This document shows positions 45,801-55,472 of a DNA stretch of 64,000 nt, piece after piece. Source of the DNA: Pedobacter gandavensis. Its GTDB lineage: Bacteria; Bacteroidota; Bacteroidia; Sphingobacteriales; Sphingobacteriaceae. Position 1 is the stretch's first letter. Every line of letters starts with the position of its first letter. Location: NCBI RefSeq assembly GCF_014172405.1, contig NZ_WNXC01000001.1, positions 1,178,001 through 1,242,000 on the forward strand, in the 5' to 3' direction. Position numbers and translations under genes: made by a program. The notes below the pieces were generated by a model. The model did not search any database, was not told where the DNA came from, and was given only the letters and a program-made list of their open reading frames with translations.

Positions 45801-46036
45801 CCATTACCGGGTTTGCTTTTTACGGATACTGAAACACCAGGTAAAGGCTGTCCATTGGCATCTTTCACAATACCTTGTACCGCTGCAAAATTAAGGTAGA
45901 CTTTTTTTTGAGGTCCCTTTAAGAGGGAAAAACCGGGTGGTTTACTGAGGTATAAATCAGCATGTGCCTGCTGATTTAACAATTGCATTGCAATCAGCAA
46001 TGCCGCACCCTTTAGAATGGGTAATTTTCTGTTCAT
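42848..46036 (-). CDS. SusC/RagA-family TonB-linked outer-membrane transporter
   Basis: 1062 residues: signal peptide (ILKGAALLIAMQLLNQQAHA), CarboxypepD_reg-like domain (VQGIVKDANGQPLPGVSVSV), plug (ELGEVVVVGYGTQKKVSVTG; the SusC signature VVVVGYGTQ), and a 22-strand barrel ending TFWLKDATYIRLKNFDLGYT, YISGQNIFTADKIKYIDPEA. It imports its substrate across the outer membrane by TonB energy with SusD. No STN domain, so no anti-sigma coupling is visible. The upstream region has a CAAACGTTTG palindrome. No hybrid regulator or glycan enzyme lies next to it. Confidence 0.96.
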   Translation of the reverse strand: MNRKLPILKGAALLIAMQLLNQQAHADLYLSKPPGFSLLKGPQKKVYLNFAAVQGIVKDANGQPLPGVSVSVKSKPGNGTSTDGNGAFKLNTAPGDILVFKMVGYATKEVPVGEKTTINVTLAEENNELGEVVVVGYGTQKKVSVTGSVATIKGKELVKSPVANISNALVGRLPGLRATQRSGEPGYDGSSIDIRGLGNALVIVDGVPSDFSQLDPNEIESFTILKDASAAVYGVRAANGVVLVTTKKGTPGKTNINYSTYQGIQRIATYPELANAALFSELSNEAAVNTWIKNNNPNTALSLPFSKETVEQYKNGTLPSTDWFGATVRKNSPQSYHNVNVDGGTEEVKYFFNIGYLNQGGIWRSEDTNYKRYNFRSNINAKIGKNLTAELNLGGRLEDRSYPGVGAGFLIGGIQRAFPTFPIYANNNKDYFAPPNNAHQNSVFLMDKDNSGYASDKKKVFSGILSLMYDIPFIQGLSAKGLFSYQNQDRDVKNYTKKYNLYKYDEATDKYNVAYVGNDPNNLYQSTAQDDKQVFQFSLNYKKTIGTKHNLSALALFESQENILSNFNASREFLLDNIDELFAGVSKNQNNGGSSAQIARIGYVGKVNYDFAGKYLMEFGFRYDGTYKFAPDQRYGFFPNVSAGWRISEEPFMKQFKAIDNLKIRASWGKVGDDGGDDSSVANYINPFQYLTGFNYPNGKYLFGTDLIPGLSDKGLANPLLTWFNSTTMNLGLDISLWKGLLSAEVDVFYRKRTGLLALRTSSLPNTFGATLPQENLNGDNTRGFEMMISHKKTIGDWQYKVSPNVSFTRTKNGYLERGASTNALQNWKSNGTDRWNNLYRGYVASGQFQSQEEINNAPVQDDKGNQTLLPGDIRYKDVNGDGVIDDSDITIIGRGTTPEIFYGMDISVAYKNFDFSVLFQGATNFNAYFDGELQNPMFNNANTYAMFQDRWHRADIYDPNSAWIPGKYPSTIISGSTNNQKTSTFWLKDATYIRLKNFDLGYTFDKELIERIGIRRARIYISGQNIFTADKIKYIDPEAPTGRGTYYPQQKVWTLGVNIGL

Positions 46037-46408
46037 AGAAATTTGGTTAGGTTAGGTTCTTTATCGGTTTAGCGCTGAGAATCTCCGCGTCAACACCAAA
46101 AGCAAGGTATACGTATTTCCGGTTGATTGAAATAATTTGAAAGCACAACCGTTTGCGCTAAAACGATAAAAAGCACATAAACCACTTGACAATTTGCCCA
46201 TAACTAGAATAAAAATCACCAAAAATAACTACGAAAAAAACAATTAATTGTAAGTTTTACCCTTATTTGTTTTGGAAATATATATTCGTTTAAAAATAGA
46301 CAACGCAAACGTTTGATATTGACAATTAGTAAAAGAATTAGATAAAAACATCAGAGAGCTCAAAGGAATTATATTATATTCCACAAAACTGGTATATTCG
46401 TGGCAATT
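46037..46408. other. SusC upstream region with a palindrome
   Basis: 372 bp between the divergent SusC gene and a small hypothetical gene. The palindrome CAAACGTTTG (46306-46315) and repeated CGTTTG-type strings (46148-46155 CGTTTGCG) recall LacI-type sites; assignment is weak. No clear promoter pair was fixed. Confidence 0.4.
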
Positions 46409-46729
46409 ATGGGTTACGCAAAAGAAAGAGGAAAGCTGGAGAAGCTATCAGGAAAAATTAATGGTCTGGATGTTTATAATGAGAAAAACTTCGCTATTCT
46501 CGTTGACGGCCATGAGAAATACTCACATACAATCAGAATTCTAAAAAACAAAGAACCTGAATTGTTTATGGATTTATATACTAATGAACTTCAGGAATTA
46601 AAAGGCGTTAGAAACGCTGTGAAAGAAAGTGAAACAGATGAAGCGCGTCAGGCAAACTTCATTCAATATAAAGATACGATTGTACGTGTGATGGATAAAA
46701 CCATTGAAGTTACAAAACAAACCAATTAA
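46409..46729 (+). CDS. Small hypothetical protein
   Basis: 106 residues from ATG 46409 (MGYAKERGKLEKL), acidic and helical, with no signal or membrane part. No family recognised. An in-frame GTG at 46400 would add three residues. Followed by a terminator. Confidence 0.65.
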   Translation: MGYAKERGKLEKLSGKINGLDVYNEKNFAILVDGHEKYSHTIRILKNKEPELFMDLYTNELQELKGVRNAVKESETDEARQANFIQYKDTIVRVMDKTIEVTKQTN

Positions 46730-46747
46730 TCGGTTTTAAAGGATTAG

Positions 46748-46775
46748 ACAAGCCTCAGAGAAATCTGGGGCTTGT
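46748..46775 (+). terminator. Terminator of the small hypothetical gene
   Basis: ACAAGCCTCAGA and TCTGGGGCTTGT form a 12-bp stem with one mismatch around GAAA, followed by TTGTTT. It lies 19 bp after the stop codon. Confidence 0.8.
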
Positions 46776-46838
46776 TTGTTTAATCATATTTCAGGGCAGA
46801 AAATCATGCTCTTGGAGAGCCATTTTTCTACTGGAGGG

Positions 46839-46888
46839 CGTTTTAAACAAAAAAGACCATCTGGAAGACGGTCTTTTTGTTTAAAACG
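46839..46888. terminator. Long hairpin downstream of the S74-tail gene
   Basis: GTTTTAAACAAAAAAGACC and GGTCTTTTTGTTTAAAAC form an 18-bp stem, with one extra A in the left arm. It stands 12 bp after the stop of the minus-strand gene and should terminate it; the T-rich ends suit both strands. Confidence 0.8.
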
Positions 46889-46899
46889 TTAAAAACGCA

Positions 46900-47337
46900 C
46901 TATTTAGATTTTTCTTTCAAAAGATCAAGTTCTTTCTTTAAAAGATCAATCTGTGCTTGCTGTTCTTTGATGGCAGCAACCAATACCGGAATCAGACTTT
47001 CCGTCTGCACTTCAGTGTATTTTACTACTTTAGAATTGTTTTTTCCAGCATTATATTGCTTAGATACTTCAGCTACCATTTCTGGAAATTCAGGGAGCAC
47101 ATTGCTCACCAAAAAACCATATTGGGCTCCTGTTGGAAGCTCCAGGTAATTGAATTTCTTAGTATCATACTGAAAGGTAACCGGCTCTAAGTTCTTCAAT
47201 TGTTGTGTAGAATTAGCGATCTTATCGACATTCACTTTCAGTTCTTTTTCATTAATTTTCTGTGCGCTCACAGTCATTGTACAAGCTGCAAAAGCAAGTC
47301 CTAATGCCCCTGTTTTCATTAACATTTGATGTTTCAT
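46900..47337 (-). CDS. Secreted protein with Peptidase_S74 (endosialidase chaperone)-like tail
   Basis: 145 residues from ATG 47337 (MKHQMLMKTGA): signal peptide (ALGLAFAACTMTVSAQ), then LEPVTFQYDTKKFNYLELPT, GAQYGFLVSNVLPEFPEMVA and YTEVQTESLIPVLVAAIKEQ, which match the end of intramolecular-chaperone S74 domains, and a coiled-coil tail (QAQIDLLKKELDLLKEKSK). Full-size S74 proteins are autocatalytic trimer chaperones for fibre proteins; here the fibre part is absent, so it may be a shortened member. The upstream glpK gene lies on the same strand. Confidence 0.75.
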   Translation of the reverse strand: MKHQMLMKTGALGLAFAACTMTVSAQKINEKELKVNVDKIANSTQQLKNLEPVTFQYDTKKFNYLELPTGAQYGFLVSNVLPEFPEMVAEVSKQYNAGKNNSKVVKYTEVQTESLIPVLVAAIKEQQAQIDLLKKELDLLKEKSK

Positions 47338-47368
47338 GATTTTAAATTTTGGTAAATAATTCACCTTT

Positions 47369-48919
<1,551 letters not shown>

Positions 48920-50500
48920 TTAAAATATGGTATAGGTTTTAGCAAGGGTTTTGAAATCTTCAATTTCTTTTTCCACCCAAGCCTGATCGCGTTTCAGCTC
49001 TTCTGCAATAATTCTCGCTACTTCTGGCGCAGCTTCAATTGCCGCTTTCACATCCAGGAATAGCAACCTGAAACGTCGTCCCACTACATCTTCTACCCTA
49101 CGGGCATATTCATTTCTAACTGCCCATACCACCATTGCTTTGGTATATGGATAAGCTGGAACCAACCTTTCCTGAAGCGAAGGGTTTTCCTTAATCAGAT
49201 TTTGAATACCTTGAAGATCTGTTCCATAGAAATGAAGTGGATCTGATTGATCAGGTGTGGCCACATAGCCATGAATGTGCAGTTGCTCGGTTTTACATGG
49301 TTTTGCCGGTAGATATCCTTTTTCAATGGCTTTATCTACAGTATCCTGTGCCATCCTTCTAAAAGTTGTCCATTTACCACCCGTAATCGTGATCATTGCT
49401 GAATCTGAAACGATGATCTTATGACTTCTAGAAATCTCCTTGGTTTTGGAACCTTCCTGTTTCGGGGCCGCCAATGGGCGTAAGCCTGCGAAAACAGCCA
49501 ATACATCTGCTCTTGTTGGTTTCTTTCTAAAATACTTCGCTGCTGTGGAAAGGATAAATTCGATTTCCTGATCTAATGCCTGAGGCTCTAGTTCCGGATG
49601 ATCTCTTAAGGTATCGGTTGTTCCTACAATCAGTTTATCATGCCATGGCACAGCAAATAACACCCTGCCATCGTCTGTTTCAGGAATCATCAAGGCATTA
49701 TCCCCTTCCATAAAAGAACGATCCAGCGTAATGTGTACTCCCTGACTTGGGCGTACCATATGTGGTGCTTCCGGCTGATCCATTTGCAAGATATTATCTA
49801 CATATACACCGGTTGCATTAATCACTACCTTAGCAAATACATCATAAACCTGTCCGGTTTCTATATCTTTCACTTTGACACCGTTTACTTTCTTATTACT
49901 ATCTTTCAGTAAACCTTCAACTTTCATGTAGTTTAGCACAGTAGCACCGTTTTCAATAGCGGTCTGGGCGATATTTAAGGCCAGCCTGGTATCATCAAAC
50001 TGCCCATCATGGTAAACTACCCCGCCTTTCAATCCTTCTCTTTTAATAGAAGGCAATGCAGCGATTGTCTTTTCTTTATTGATATACTTTGAAGCACCAA
50101 GGCTTAATTTACCCGCTAAAAGATCATAGAATTTCAATCCTATGGTATATTTCACATTGTCAAACCAAGAATAGTTTGGAATCACAAATGTCTCATTTTT
50201 TGTCAGATGAGGCGCATTTTTCAGCAAAAGCCCTCTTTCATGACAAGCTTCACGCACCAGGCCGAGATCGCCTTGTGCCATATAGCGAACACCGCCATGC
50301 ACTAACTTGGTTGCCTTACTGGAAGTTCCTTTGGCAAAATCTGCCTGTTCCACTAATAAGGTTTTATAACCACGTGTAGCTGCGTCCATTGCAATCCCCA
50401 AACCTGTAGCTCCCCCGCCAATGATGACTACGTCCCATTTTTCTCCGGTTGCTAAATTTTGTATCAATTTAAGTCTGTCCATAGTAGAAGCTTTTAACAA
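48920..50500 (-). CDS. glpD: Glycerol-3-phosphate dehydrogenase, FAD-dependent
   Basis: 526-residue flavoenzyme that oxidises sn-glycerol 3-phosphate at the membrane and passes electrons to quinone. FAD-binding motif VVIIGGGATGLGIAMDAATR, then GTSSKATKLVHGGVRYM, the substrate region YHDGQFDDTRLALNIAQTAI and GRVLFAVPWHDKLIVGTTDT, and a C-terminal DAO_C domain (KAMVVWAVRNEYARRVEDVV). First gene of the glpD-glpK operon; 490 bp of non-coding DNA stand upstream. Confidence 0.97.
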   Translation of the reverse strand: MLKASTMDRLKLIQNLATGEKWDVVIIGGGATGLGIAMDAATRGYKTLLVEQADFAKGTSSKATKLVHGGVRYMAQGDLGLVREACHERGLLLKNAPHLTKNETFVIPNYSWFDNVKYTIGLKFYDLLAGKLSLGASKYINKEKTIAALPSIKREGLKGGVVYHDGQFDDTRLALNIAQTAIENGATVLNYMKVEGLLKDSNKKVNGVKVKDIETGQVYDVFAKVVINATGVYVDNILQMDQPEAPHMVRPSQGVHITLDRSFMEGDNALMIPETDDGRVLFAVPWHDKLIVGTTDTLRDHPELEPQALDQEIEFILSTAAKYFRKKPTRADVLAVFAGLRPLAAPKQEGSKTKEISRSHKIIVSDSAMITITGGKWTTFRRMAQDTVDKAIEKGYLPAKPCKTEQLHIHGYVATPDQSDPLHFYGTDLQGIQNLIKENPSLQERLVPAYPYTKAMVVWAVRNEYARRVEDVVGRRFRLLFLDVKAAIEAAPEVARIIAEELKRDQAWVEKEIEDFKTLAKTYTIF

Positions 50501-50986
50501 AATGAAACTTTCAATTAGTTTCGTTTTCTTTCACAAATTTGTCTTTTTATCGTTTAAATTCCAAATTATTATCTCGTTTTTTTCGGGCAAGAATTGTTTA
50601 ATTACATAGAATTGAACAAAATGCATAAAAAATTACCTGAGCTTTACACTAATGGTGAAGCCAGATAAATATCAATTGTAATCTTGGTTAAGAGGATAAT
50701 GAAGAAGAGTGCCAATTTGTTTGGTACAAGCGGGTATTTGTAGCAAATTATTTTCTAACACCGTTTTATAAATAGACAGTGCCCCAACCCAAACCATTCT
50801 GCAGGCTGTATAAATGTCACATTTCAGTACTTAATGAAACAATCGGTCTTTTTTTGCAAAAATATTTCAACTGTATCTCAATACATTACGATAAATATTT
50901 AATTATTGTTCATTTTTATAGGCGAAACACATACGAGTTAAAAGAAATTTTCTACCTTTGCACTCCCAATCAAGGGGAGAATAAAT
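50501..50986. other. Intergenic region, glpD upstream and tRNA-Lys promoter
   Basis: 486 bp, AT-rich. It must contain the minus-strand glpD promoter; a 10-bp palindrome ACAAATTTGT (50533-50542) is the only site-like element seen near it. At the other end TACCTTTG (50953-50960) is a -7 element for the tRNA gene. No coding frame is convincing. Confidence 0.5.
50953..50960 (+). promoter_or_regulatory. -7 element TACCTTTG of first tRNA-Lys gene
   Basis: Matches TAnnTTTG and lies 26 bp before the tRNA. The flanking TTTGCACTCC string recurs at the second copy. Confidence 0.7.
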
Positions 50987-51059
50987 GATTCCGTAGCTCA
51001 GCTGGTAGAGCATTACACTTTTAATGTAGTGGTCCTGGGTTCGAATCCCAGCGGGATCA
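50987..51059 (+). tRNA. tRNA-Lys (anticodon TTT), copy 1
   Basis: 73 nt cloverleaf: acceptor GATTCCG paired with CGGGATC (one T-G pair), D arm GCTCAGCTGGTAGAGC, anticodon loop CTTTTAA (TTT at 51020-51022), T arm CTGGGTTCGAATCCCAG, discriminator A. CCA is not encoded. An identical copy lies at 59822. Confidence 0.98.
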
Positions 51060-51061
51060 CA

Positions 51062-51097
51062 AAAAACACCGTTAATCACCTGATTAACGGTGTTTTT
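51062..51097 (+). terminator. Terminator after tRNA-Lys copy 1
   Basis: AAAAACACCGTTAATCA and its exact complement flank CC, a 17-bp stem with a T-run, three bases after the tRNA. Confidence 0.93.
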
Positions 51098-51286
51098 CTT
51101 TTACGGAGTTCTTGGCTTTTCAAGTCACCACCACCAAATACTCCTCTTGAATATGTTTTTTTTGTTGCTCAATGCAAGTGATGTTCAAGATCACTCCTTC
51201 AAATGACCGTCGACACCATAAAAGCTATTCATAAACAGTAACTTGGTTTATCAATGTAAGTCGACTTTTATATCATCACATGCATC

Positions 51287-51910
51287 ATGTTTAAAGATAG
51301 AACAGAAGCTGGCCGGTTATTGGCCGAAAGGCTAAAAAAATACAGAAACGACCCTGGTATTGTCCTGGCTGTGCCGAGAGGTGGTGTTCCCCTGGCCTAT
51401 TTTGTCGCCAAAGAACTAGGTTACCCCATAGAGCTAATCCTAACAAAGAAAATTGGACACCCAACGAACAAAGAATACGCCATTGGTGCTGCTAACCTTT
51501 CAGACTATTTTATTATACATCCCGGAGCTGTTTCTGAAGATTACATTCAACAAGAACTCTTCGTAATCAGAACACGGCTAAAAGAAATGTATAAAAAATT
51601 CATGGGCAACAAAACGCCTGAGAACATAGCCGGAAAAACAGTTATTATTATAGATGACGGAATGGCAACCGGCAATACCATGTTGGGAACATTAAACCTA
51701 ATTCGTCAGGGGCAACCTGGAAAAATAATTATAGGCGTTCCAGTATCATCGAAAGAGGCTGTCGAAATGCTATCTAAAGAAGTAAACGAAGTCGTAGTAT
51801 TATTGAGCCCAGAGGCATTTTATGGCGTAGGCGCTTTCTATGAAGACTTCAAGCAGATCAGCGATGAAGAAGTGATATTTTACTTATCTCAATTACAAAA
51901 GCCCAGCTGA
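51287..51910 (+). CDS. Phosphoribosyltransferase-family protein
   Basis: 207 residues with a type I PRTase fold: VLAVPRGGVPLAYFVAKELG and the PRPP-binding loop VIIIDDGMATGNTMLGTLNL. No exact purine or pyrimidine specificity is clear. Such stand-alone PRTases recur beside CHAD, MBL/beta-CASP and erythromycin-esterase genes in stress clusters; the neighbours here are a CHAD gene and a broken MBL gene, which fits. Stands just after the tRNA terminator, so it has its own promoter. Confidence 0.88.
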   Translation: MFKDRTEAGRLLAERLKKYRNDPGIVLAVPRGGVPLAYFVAKELGYPIELILTKKIGHPTNKEYAIGAANLSDYFIIHPGAVSEDYIQQELFVIRTRLKEMYKKFMGNKTPENIAGKTVIIIDDGMATGNTMLGTLNLIRQGQPGKIIIGVPVSSKEAVEMLSKEVNEVVVLLSPEAFYGVGAFYEDFKQISDEEVIFYLSQLQKPS

Positions 51911-51953
51911 AACTTTGTTGCCCAATAAATTTGAGATAAACATTGAGCTTAAT

Positions 51954-52673
51954 TTAGTTGTGATTTACCCGTTGATAGAAGTTATGAGTTAAGTCGATGA
52001 TATTGGATCTTAACTTTTCCAGAGAATCATCTTCACTATGGCTAACGATAGGCACATTCTTACCAAAAAGCGAGCTAATCATCAACTGGTCATGCCATCT
52101 ACCTATAGCCTCTTCCACCTTTTCCAAATAATCGACATCCAAATGCAGATCTAGTTTCTCGCAAAATGGCTTATAATTATACAACAACACTTTAATCTGT
52201 TTACGAAATTCATGTAACCCATCATCTGAAATTATTCCATTCAAAGATCGAGTTATTTGCTGGAGATGATCTTGGTAGAAGCAGAAGATTTGAGCTCGTT
52301 TAACAGGCCTTATTTTTCTCAGCAATTTGAGTCTTGCTTTTTTAATTCTTTTCCGGTACCGAACTACTAAAGACCGAAACTTCCTGAGCGATTTTTTCGG
52401 AGAGAAATACCCTGGTATGAGCTCATTTATGATGTATCTATTGCGTAATGCTCCCGTCTTTTTAAACATTTTTTTAACGGGACTGAAACATTTGACAAGT
52501 TTTGAATGATGACCGACCTGATCTAACAGCATCAAAAAAGCTTCTATTCTTTTGGCCTGTATCCTAAACCGATGCAAGTCCTCCTGCTCTTCTTTTTTCA
52601 AAAAAGATTGAAGATGTACCCTCATCACTTTCCATTCCTTCTTAAGGTACTTTAATGCGGCCTTCTTCTTCAT
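51954..52673 (-). CDS. CHAD-domain protein
   Basis: 239 residues, all helical and strongly basic. The CHAD pattern with paired conserved His and basic residues is seen: LHRFRIQAKRIEAFLMLLDQ at the start, GALRNRYIINELI, and LHEFRKQIKVLLYNYKPFC. CHAD domains bind polyphosphate, often on inclusion granules. No CYTH domain is fused. It follows a hypothetical membrane protein gene on the same strand (18-bp gap). Confidence 0.9.
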   Translation of the reverse strand: MKKKAALKYLKKEWKVMRVHLQSFLKKEEQEDLHRFRIQAKRIEAFLMLLDQVGHHSKLVKCFSPVKKMFKKTGALRNRYIINELIPGYFSPKKSLRKFRSLVVRYRKRIKKARLKLLRKIRPVKRAQIFCFYQDHLQQITRSLNGIISDDGLHEFRKQIKVLLYNYKPFCEKLDLHLDVDYLEKVEEAIGRWHDQLMISSLFGKNVPIVSHSEDDSLEKLRSNIIDLTHNFYQRVNHN

Positions 52674-52691
52674 ATTGTCCTACATTCCTCC

Positions 52692-53111
52692 TTACATTTT
52701 AATCACTAAACCTGAAAGTGCAATCAACGCCAATAAAACAATCACGATACAATAAAAAACACCAAATACAACCACAGCTACACCAACCTCAAACTCTCTG
52801 ATTTCTTCTTCAACTGCATCCTCTTTCCTATTCTTTGACCTCCTTGTCCGTTTCATAGTGGAATGGGGAGAAACAGCAACAATAACCAACCCAACCACAA
52901 AAGCCGAAATTAAGCCTGGAACCCAATAATACCCCCAGACAGAAGGTCCACGCGGAGCGGCCCATTCTCCGGCTGCGAGTGAAACAAAGAACAACAATAC
53001 AAAGAAAGACCAAAATTCAGCCCATGACCCGGAATTATGAAAAAACAGTCGAAAAACAGCCGTTAATATAATGGCAAAAAACAGAGCAAACAATATTCCA
53101 ATAAACGCCAT
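52692..53111 (-). CDS. Hypothetical membrane protein
   Basis: 139 residues with about four hydrophobic segments (residues 3-22, 34-50, 60-82, 107-135) separated by a basic middle loop (MKRTRRSKNRKED). No family recognised. Lies between the broken MBL gene (10 bp upstream) and the CHAD gene (18 bp downstream), so all three look like one unit. Confidence 0.75.
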   Translation of the reverse strand: MAFIGILFALFFAIILTAVFRLFFHNSGSWAEFWSFFVLLFFVSLAAGEWAAPRGPSVWGYYWVPGLISAFVVGLVIVAVSPHSTMKRTRRSKNRKEDAVEEEIREFEVGVAVVVFGVFYCIVIVLLALIALSGLVIKM

Positions 53112-53121
53112 GACAATCGTC

Positions 53122-53915
53122 TTAAGGTAAATTTGAATTCTTCAAACTATTACAGGTAAAAAGCAAAACATCCTGATTCTGTTTCATTATCTTCACTGGC
53201 AGATTTAATTCTGTTTGAATTTTAACTCGTAATGCATCTTGGGCACCTGGCTCTCCATGAACAAGGAATATTTGTTTTGGACGCTTTTTAAATTTTCGAA
53301 TCCACTTTAATAATTCCAATTGATCCGCATGAGCGGATAGTCCTTGAATTTCAAGAATCCCAGCATTAACGGGATAATACCTGCCATGAATTTTAACTTC
53401 ATGGTTTTTATTTAGCAGTACTCTTCCCCTGGTACCTCCTGCTTGAAAACCAACAATAAGCACTGTATTTCTGCCATTCACAACATAATGCTTCAAGTAT
53501 TCCAGTACCCGCCCTCCCGTCATCATACCACTGGCTGCAATGATAATTTTACTTCGTTTATCTTTAATAAAACCAATGGTACAATTATGATCTTCGTTAA
53601 TCGTGATGTTGTTATTTAATTCCTAAAATTCTTCATGGCTTATAGTCATGTAATCATATAAATCAATCCTTTAAACCCTTTTTTCACCAACAATGGAATG
53701 TAACCACAATGGTCAAGATGTGCGTGGGTTAAAATGATCAAATCAATCTCATAGGCAGGGAAGTTTAAAGGTTGCCAATTTTGTTCTCTCAATGATTTAA
53801 TTCCTTGAAACAACCCACAATCTATAAGAATATTTAGCTCAGGGGTTTTCAATAAATGCTTTGATCCGGTCACTGTTTCAGCGGCGCCTAGGGACTGTAG
53901 GATTACTTCATTCAT
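53122..53915 (-). pseudogene. MBL-fold/beta-CASP RNA-processing exonuclease, internally deleted
   Basis: Two fragments of one gene. The 5' piece (53646-53915) encodes the metallo-beta-lactamase start: LGAAETVTGSKHLLKT, ILIDCGLFQG and the HxHxDH metal motif LTHAHLDHCGYIP, then stops after KGFKGLIYMIT. The 3' piece carries KIIIAASGMMTGGRVLEYLK (motif C), GLSAHADQLELLKWI and the end ending in QDVLLFTCN; upstream of its ATG the frame is open to ELNNNITINEDHN and then a TAG. The roughly 200-residue beta-CASP middle is missing. The protein cannot be functional in the normal way. Confidence 0.9.
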
Positions 53916-53940
53916 TCAGATATAGATTAGGTATTCTGTG

Positions 53941-54813
53941 TTATCCTCTTCCTCCTCGGCGACCGCCACCACCACCTCCCATTCTCATTTGACGGCCACG
54001 ATCATCAAACCGTTGACCTCCAGGTGCACTCATACTATGTACCGCTGGCTTTGGATTGGTATTGTGAAACTGCCCTCTTTCATTGCTCATATTTATTTCA
54101 TGACTCCTTTGCTCTACATTTGCAGGGGTATGATTTTGTATACCTCTCACTTCATCCCTATTTGGGCGGTAGTTTATTCCACCTCCACCATTGAAACTGG
54201 CTCGATTCCTATTGTTATCTATATTTACTCTTTCGACATAAGTATTGTGAACATTTCTGCCTACACGCCATACAGAAGTGTTATATCTAAAACGGCCTCC
54301 TTCCCAACGGCCTCCAAAAAAGCCATTACCGAAATAACCGAATCCATAATTAATGCCACCATAATAGCCTACCTGAGCCCCCCAGTAACCTGGATACCAG
54401 CAATAAAAATCATCAATAAATGCCCAATACCCCGGAGTCCATAATAAATTAACAGCTGGAGGCATAACCCAAACACCAGGTACCCAATAATAATCATTTG
54501 ATGCCCATGCCCAATAGCCAGGAGTCCAGTAATACCCATCTCCTGGACATGGAGGCTGAACATAATCAGGTATTGGTGGTGGCACTTGCTGAGTTTTTAT
54601 GGTAACAGTGGCTTGGTCGTTCGTATAATAGTTGGTGTCCTGGGCAAAAGCAGTAGGAACCGTAAATAGGAAAATGAAGGATAGTATCATAAGTCTAACC
54701 AGAATCTGACTCCCTCGGCGTACCTTTTCCTTTATTGAATGATGGCCAGGACTTTCAATAATTTCTTTCTTTAGACATTGTTTCTGAAGAAAGTTAGTTC
54801 GTTGCTTTTTCAT
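53941..54813 (-). CDS. Secreted YXWGXW-repeat protein
   Basis: 290 residues from ATG 54813 (MKKQRTNFLQKQCL). A basic N region then a membrane or signal segment (LVRLMILSFIFLFTVPTAFA). The middle has aromatic repeats of the YXWGXW type: GDGYYWTPGYWAWASNDYYW, VPGVWVMPPAVNLLWTPGYW and FYCWYPGYWGAQVGYYGGIN. The C-terminal part is Asn, Gly and Arg rich (GGGGGGRRGGRG). Cell-envelope or surface protein of unknown role. A convergent-strand frame over it is a composition shadow. Ends 25 bp before the MBL start on the same strand. Confidence 0.85.
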   Translation of the reverse strand: MKKQRTNFLQKQCLKKEIIESPGHHSIKEKVRRGSQILVRLMILSFIFLFTVPTAFAQDTNYYTNDQATVTIKTQQVPPPIPDYVQPPCPGDGYYWTPGYWAWASNDYYWVPGVWVMPPAVNLLWTPGYWAFIDDFYCWYPGYWGAQVGYYGGINYGFGYFGNGFFGGRWEGGRFRYNTSVWRVGRNVHNTYVERVNIDNNRNRASFNGGGGINYRPNRDEVRGIQNHTPANVEQRSHEINMSNERGQFHNTNPKPAVHSMSAPGGQRFDDRGRQMRMGGGGGGRRGGRG

Positions 54814-54942
54814 AAAAGTTATTTTAAAATTTAATAAAAATTCTCTGAACACAACACTAAGGCGATCGACTGATTTACAATGCAATAACAACTGCAAGAG
54901 TAGTAAGTTTTAATACGAAATGAGTTTTTTTACATCAAGCGA

Positions 54943-55350
54943 CTACTCCTGATTTCGTTCCGGAACTTGCATGGCTTCAAGTTCATCGATAACGCTAGTT
55001 GGAGTAGAACTCATCGAACGCTTTGCTTTTTCCTCCTGCAAATTGGTGTAGCCCCATTGGATAATATGTTGTATAACCGGGATTAAGGTTAGACCTTGGG
55101 TGGTCAACCTATATTCCACCTTCGCTGGACTGCAAACAAATACTTCCTTTTGAACGATGCCGCTTTCTTCAAAAAACCGCAACTCTTGTGTCAGTACCTT
55201 TTCACTAATCCCTGGCAATATGTTTCTCAAGTCGACAAATCTTGACGGCTGCGTCTTTAGATGCCATATAATGGCAATCTGCCACTTCCCACTTAAAAAC
55301 TGTCGGGCATGTTGTACAGGACAACCGACATATAGCGCTTCTGAGGACAT
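54943..55350 (-). CDS. HxlR-family transcriptional regulator
   Basis: 135 residues with the HxlR winged helix: CPVQHARQFLSGKWQIAIIW, LRNILPGISEKVLTQELRFF and VEYRLTTQGLTLIPVIQ. The Cys at residue 10 stands where redox-sensing members (HypR, QorR) carry their reactive cysteine, so it may sense oxidants or electrophiles. Divergent from the cupin gene; alternating TACCT/AGGTA half-sites fill the space between them. Confidence 0.93.
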   Translation of the reverse strand: MSSEALYVGCPVQHARQFLSGKWQIAIIWHLKTQPSRFVDLRNILPGISEKVLTQELRFFEESGIVQKEVFVCSPAKVEYRLTTQGLTLIPVIQHIIQWGYTNLQEEKAKRSMSSTPTSVIDELEAMQVPERNQE

Positions 55351-55363
55351 AATTTCTATTACC

Positions 55364-55394
55364 TACCTAAAGATAAGGTAATTACCTTTAGGTA
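55364..55394. promoter_or_regulatory. Operator array between HxlR and cupin genes
   Basis: Four alternating half-sites: TACCT (55364), AGGTA (55376), TACCT (55383), AGGTA (55390). The centre AAGGTAATTACCTT (55375-55388) is a perfect 14-bp palindrome. It begins 13 bp upstream of the HxlR start and likely controls both divergent genes. Confidence 0.7.
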
Positions 55395-55472
55395 AGCACA
55401 TTGATCGACACCTTTTTTATCTGTATTTTGTTTAATAAATCGAGTAATTAACCATCAGTAATCCCAAAAACA

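Noticed and set aside
42884..45899. Several plus-strand frames opposite the SusC gene
   Set aside because: All lie antisense to a full SusC protein with clear family motifs; their translations are random-looking.
53938..54444. 168-codon plus-strand frame over the YXWGXW gene
   Set aside because: It is antisense to a well-supported repeat protein; its long open length follows from the Gly/Tyr/Trp-rich composition and its translation looks like no known family.
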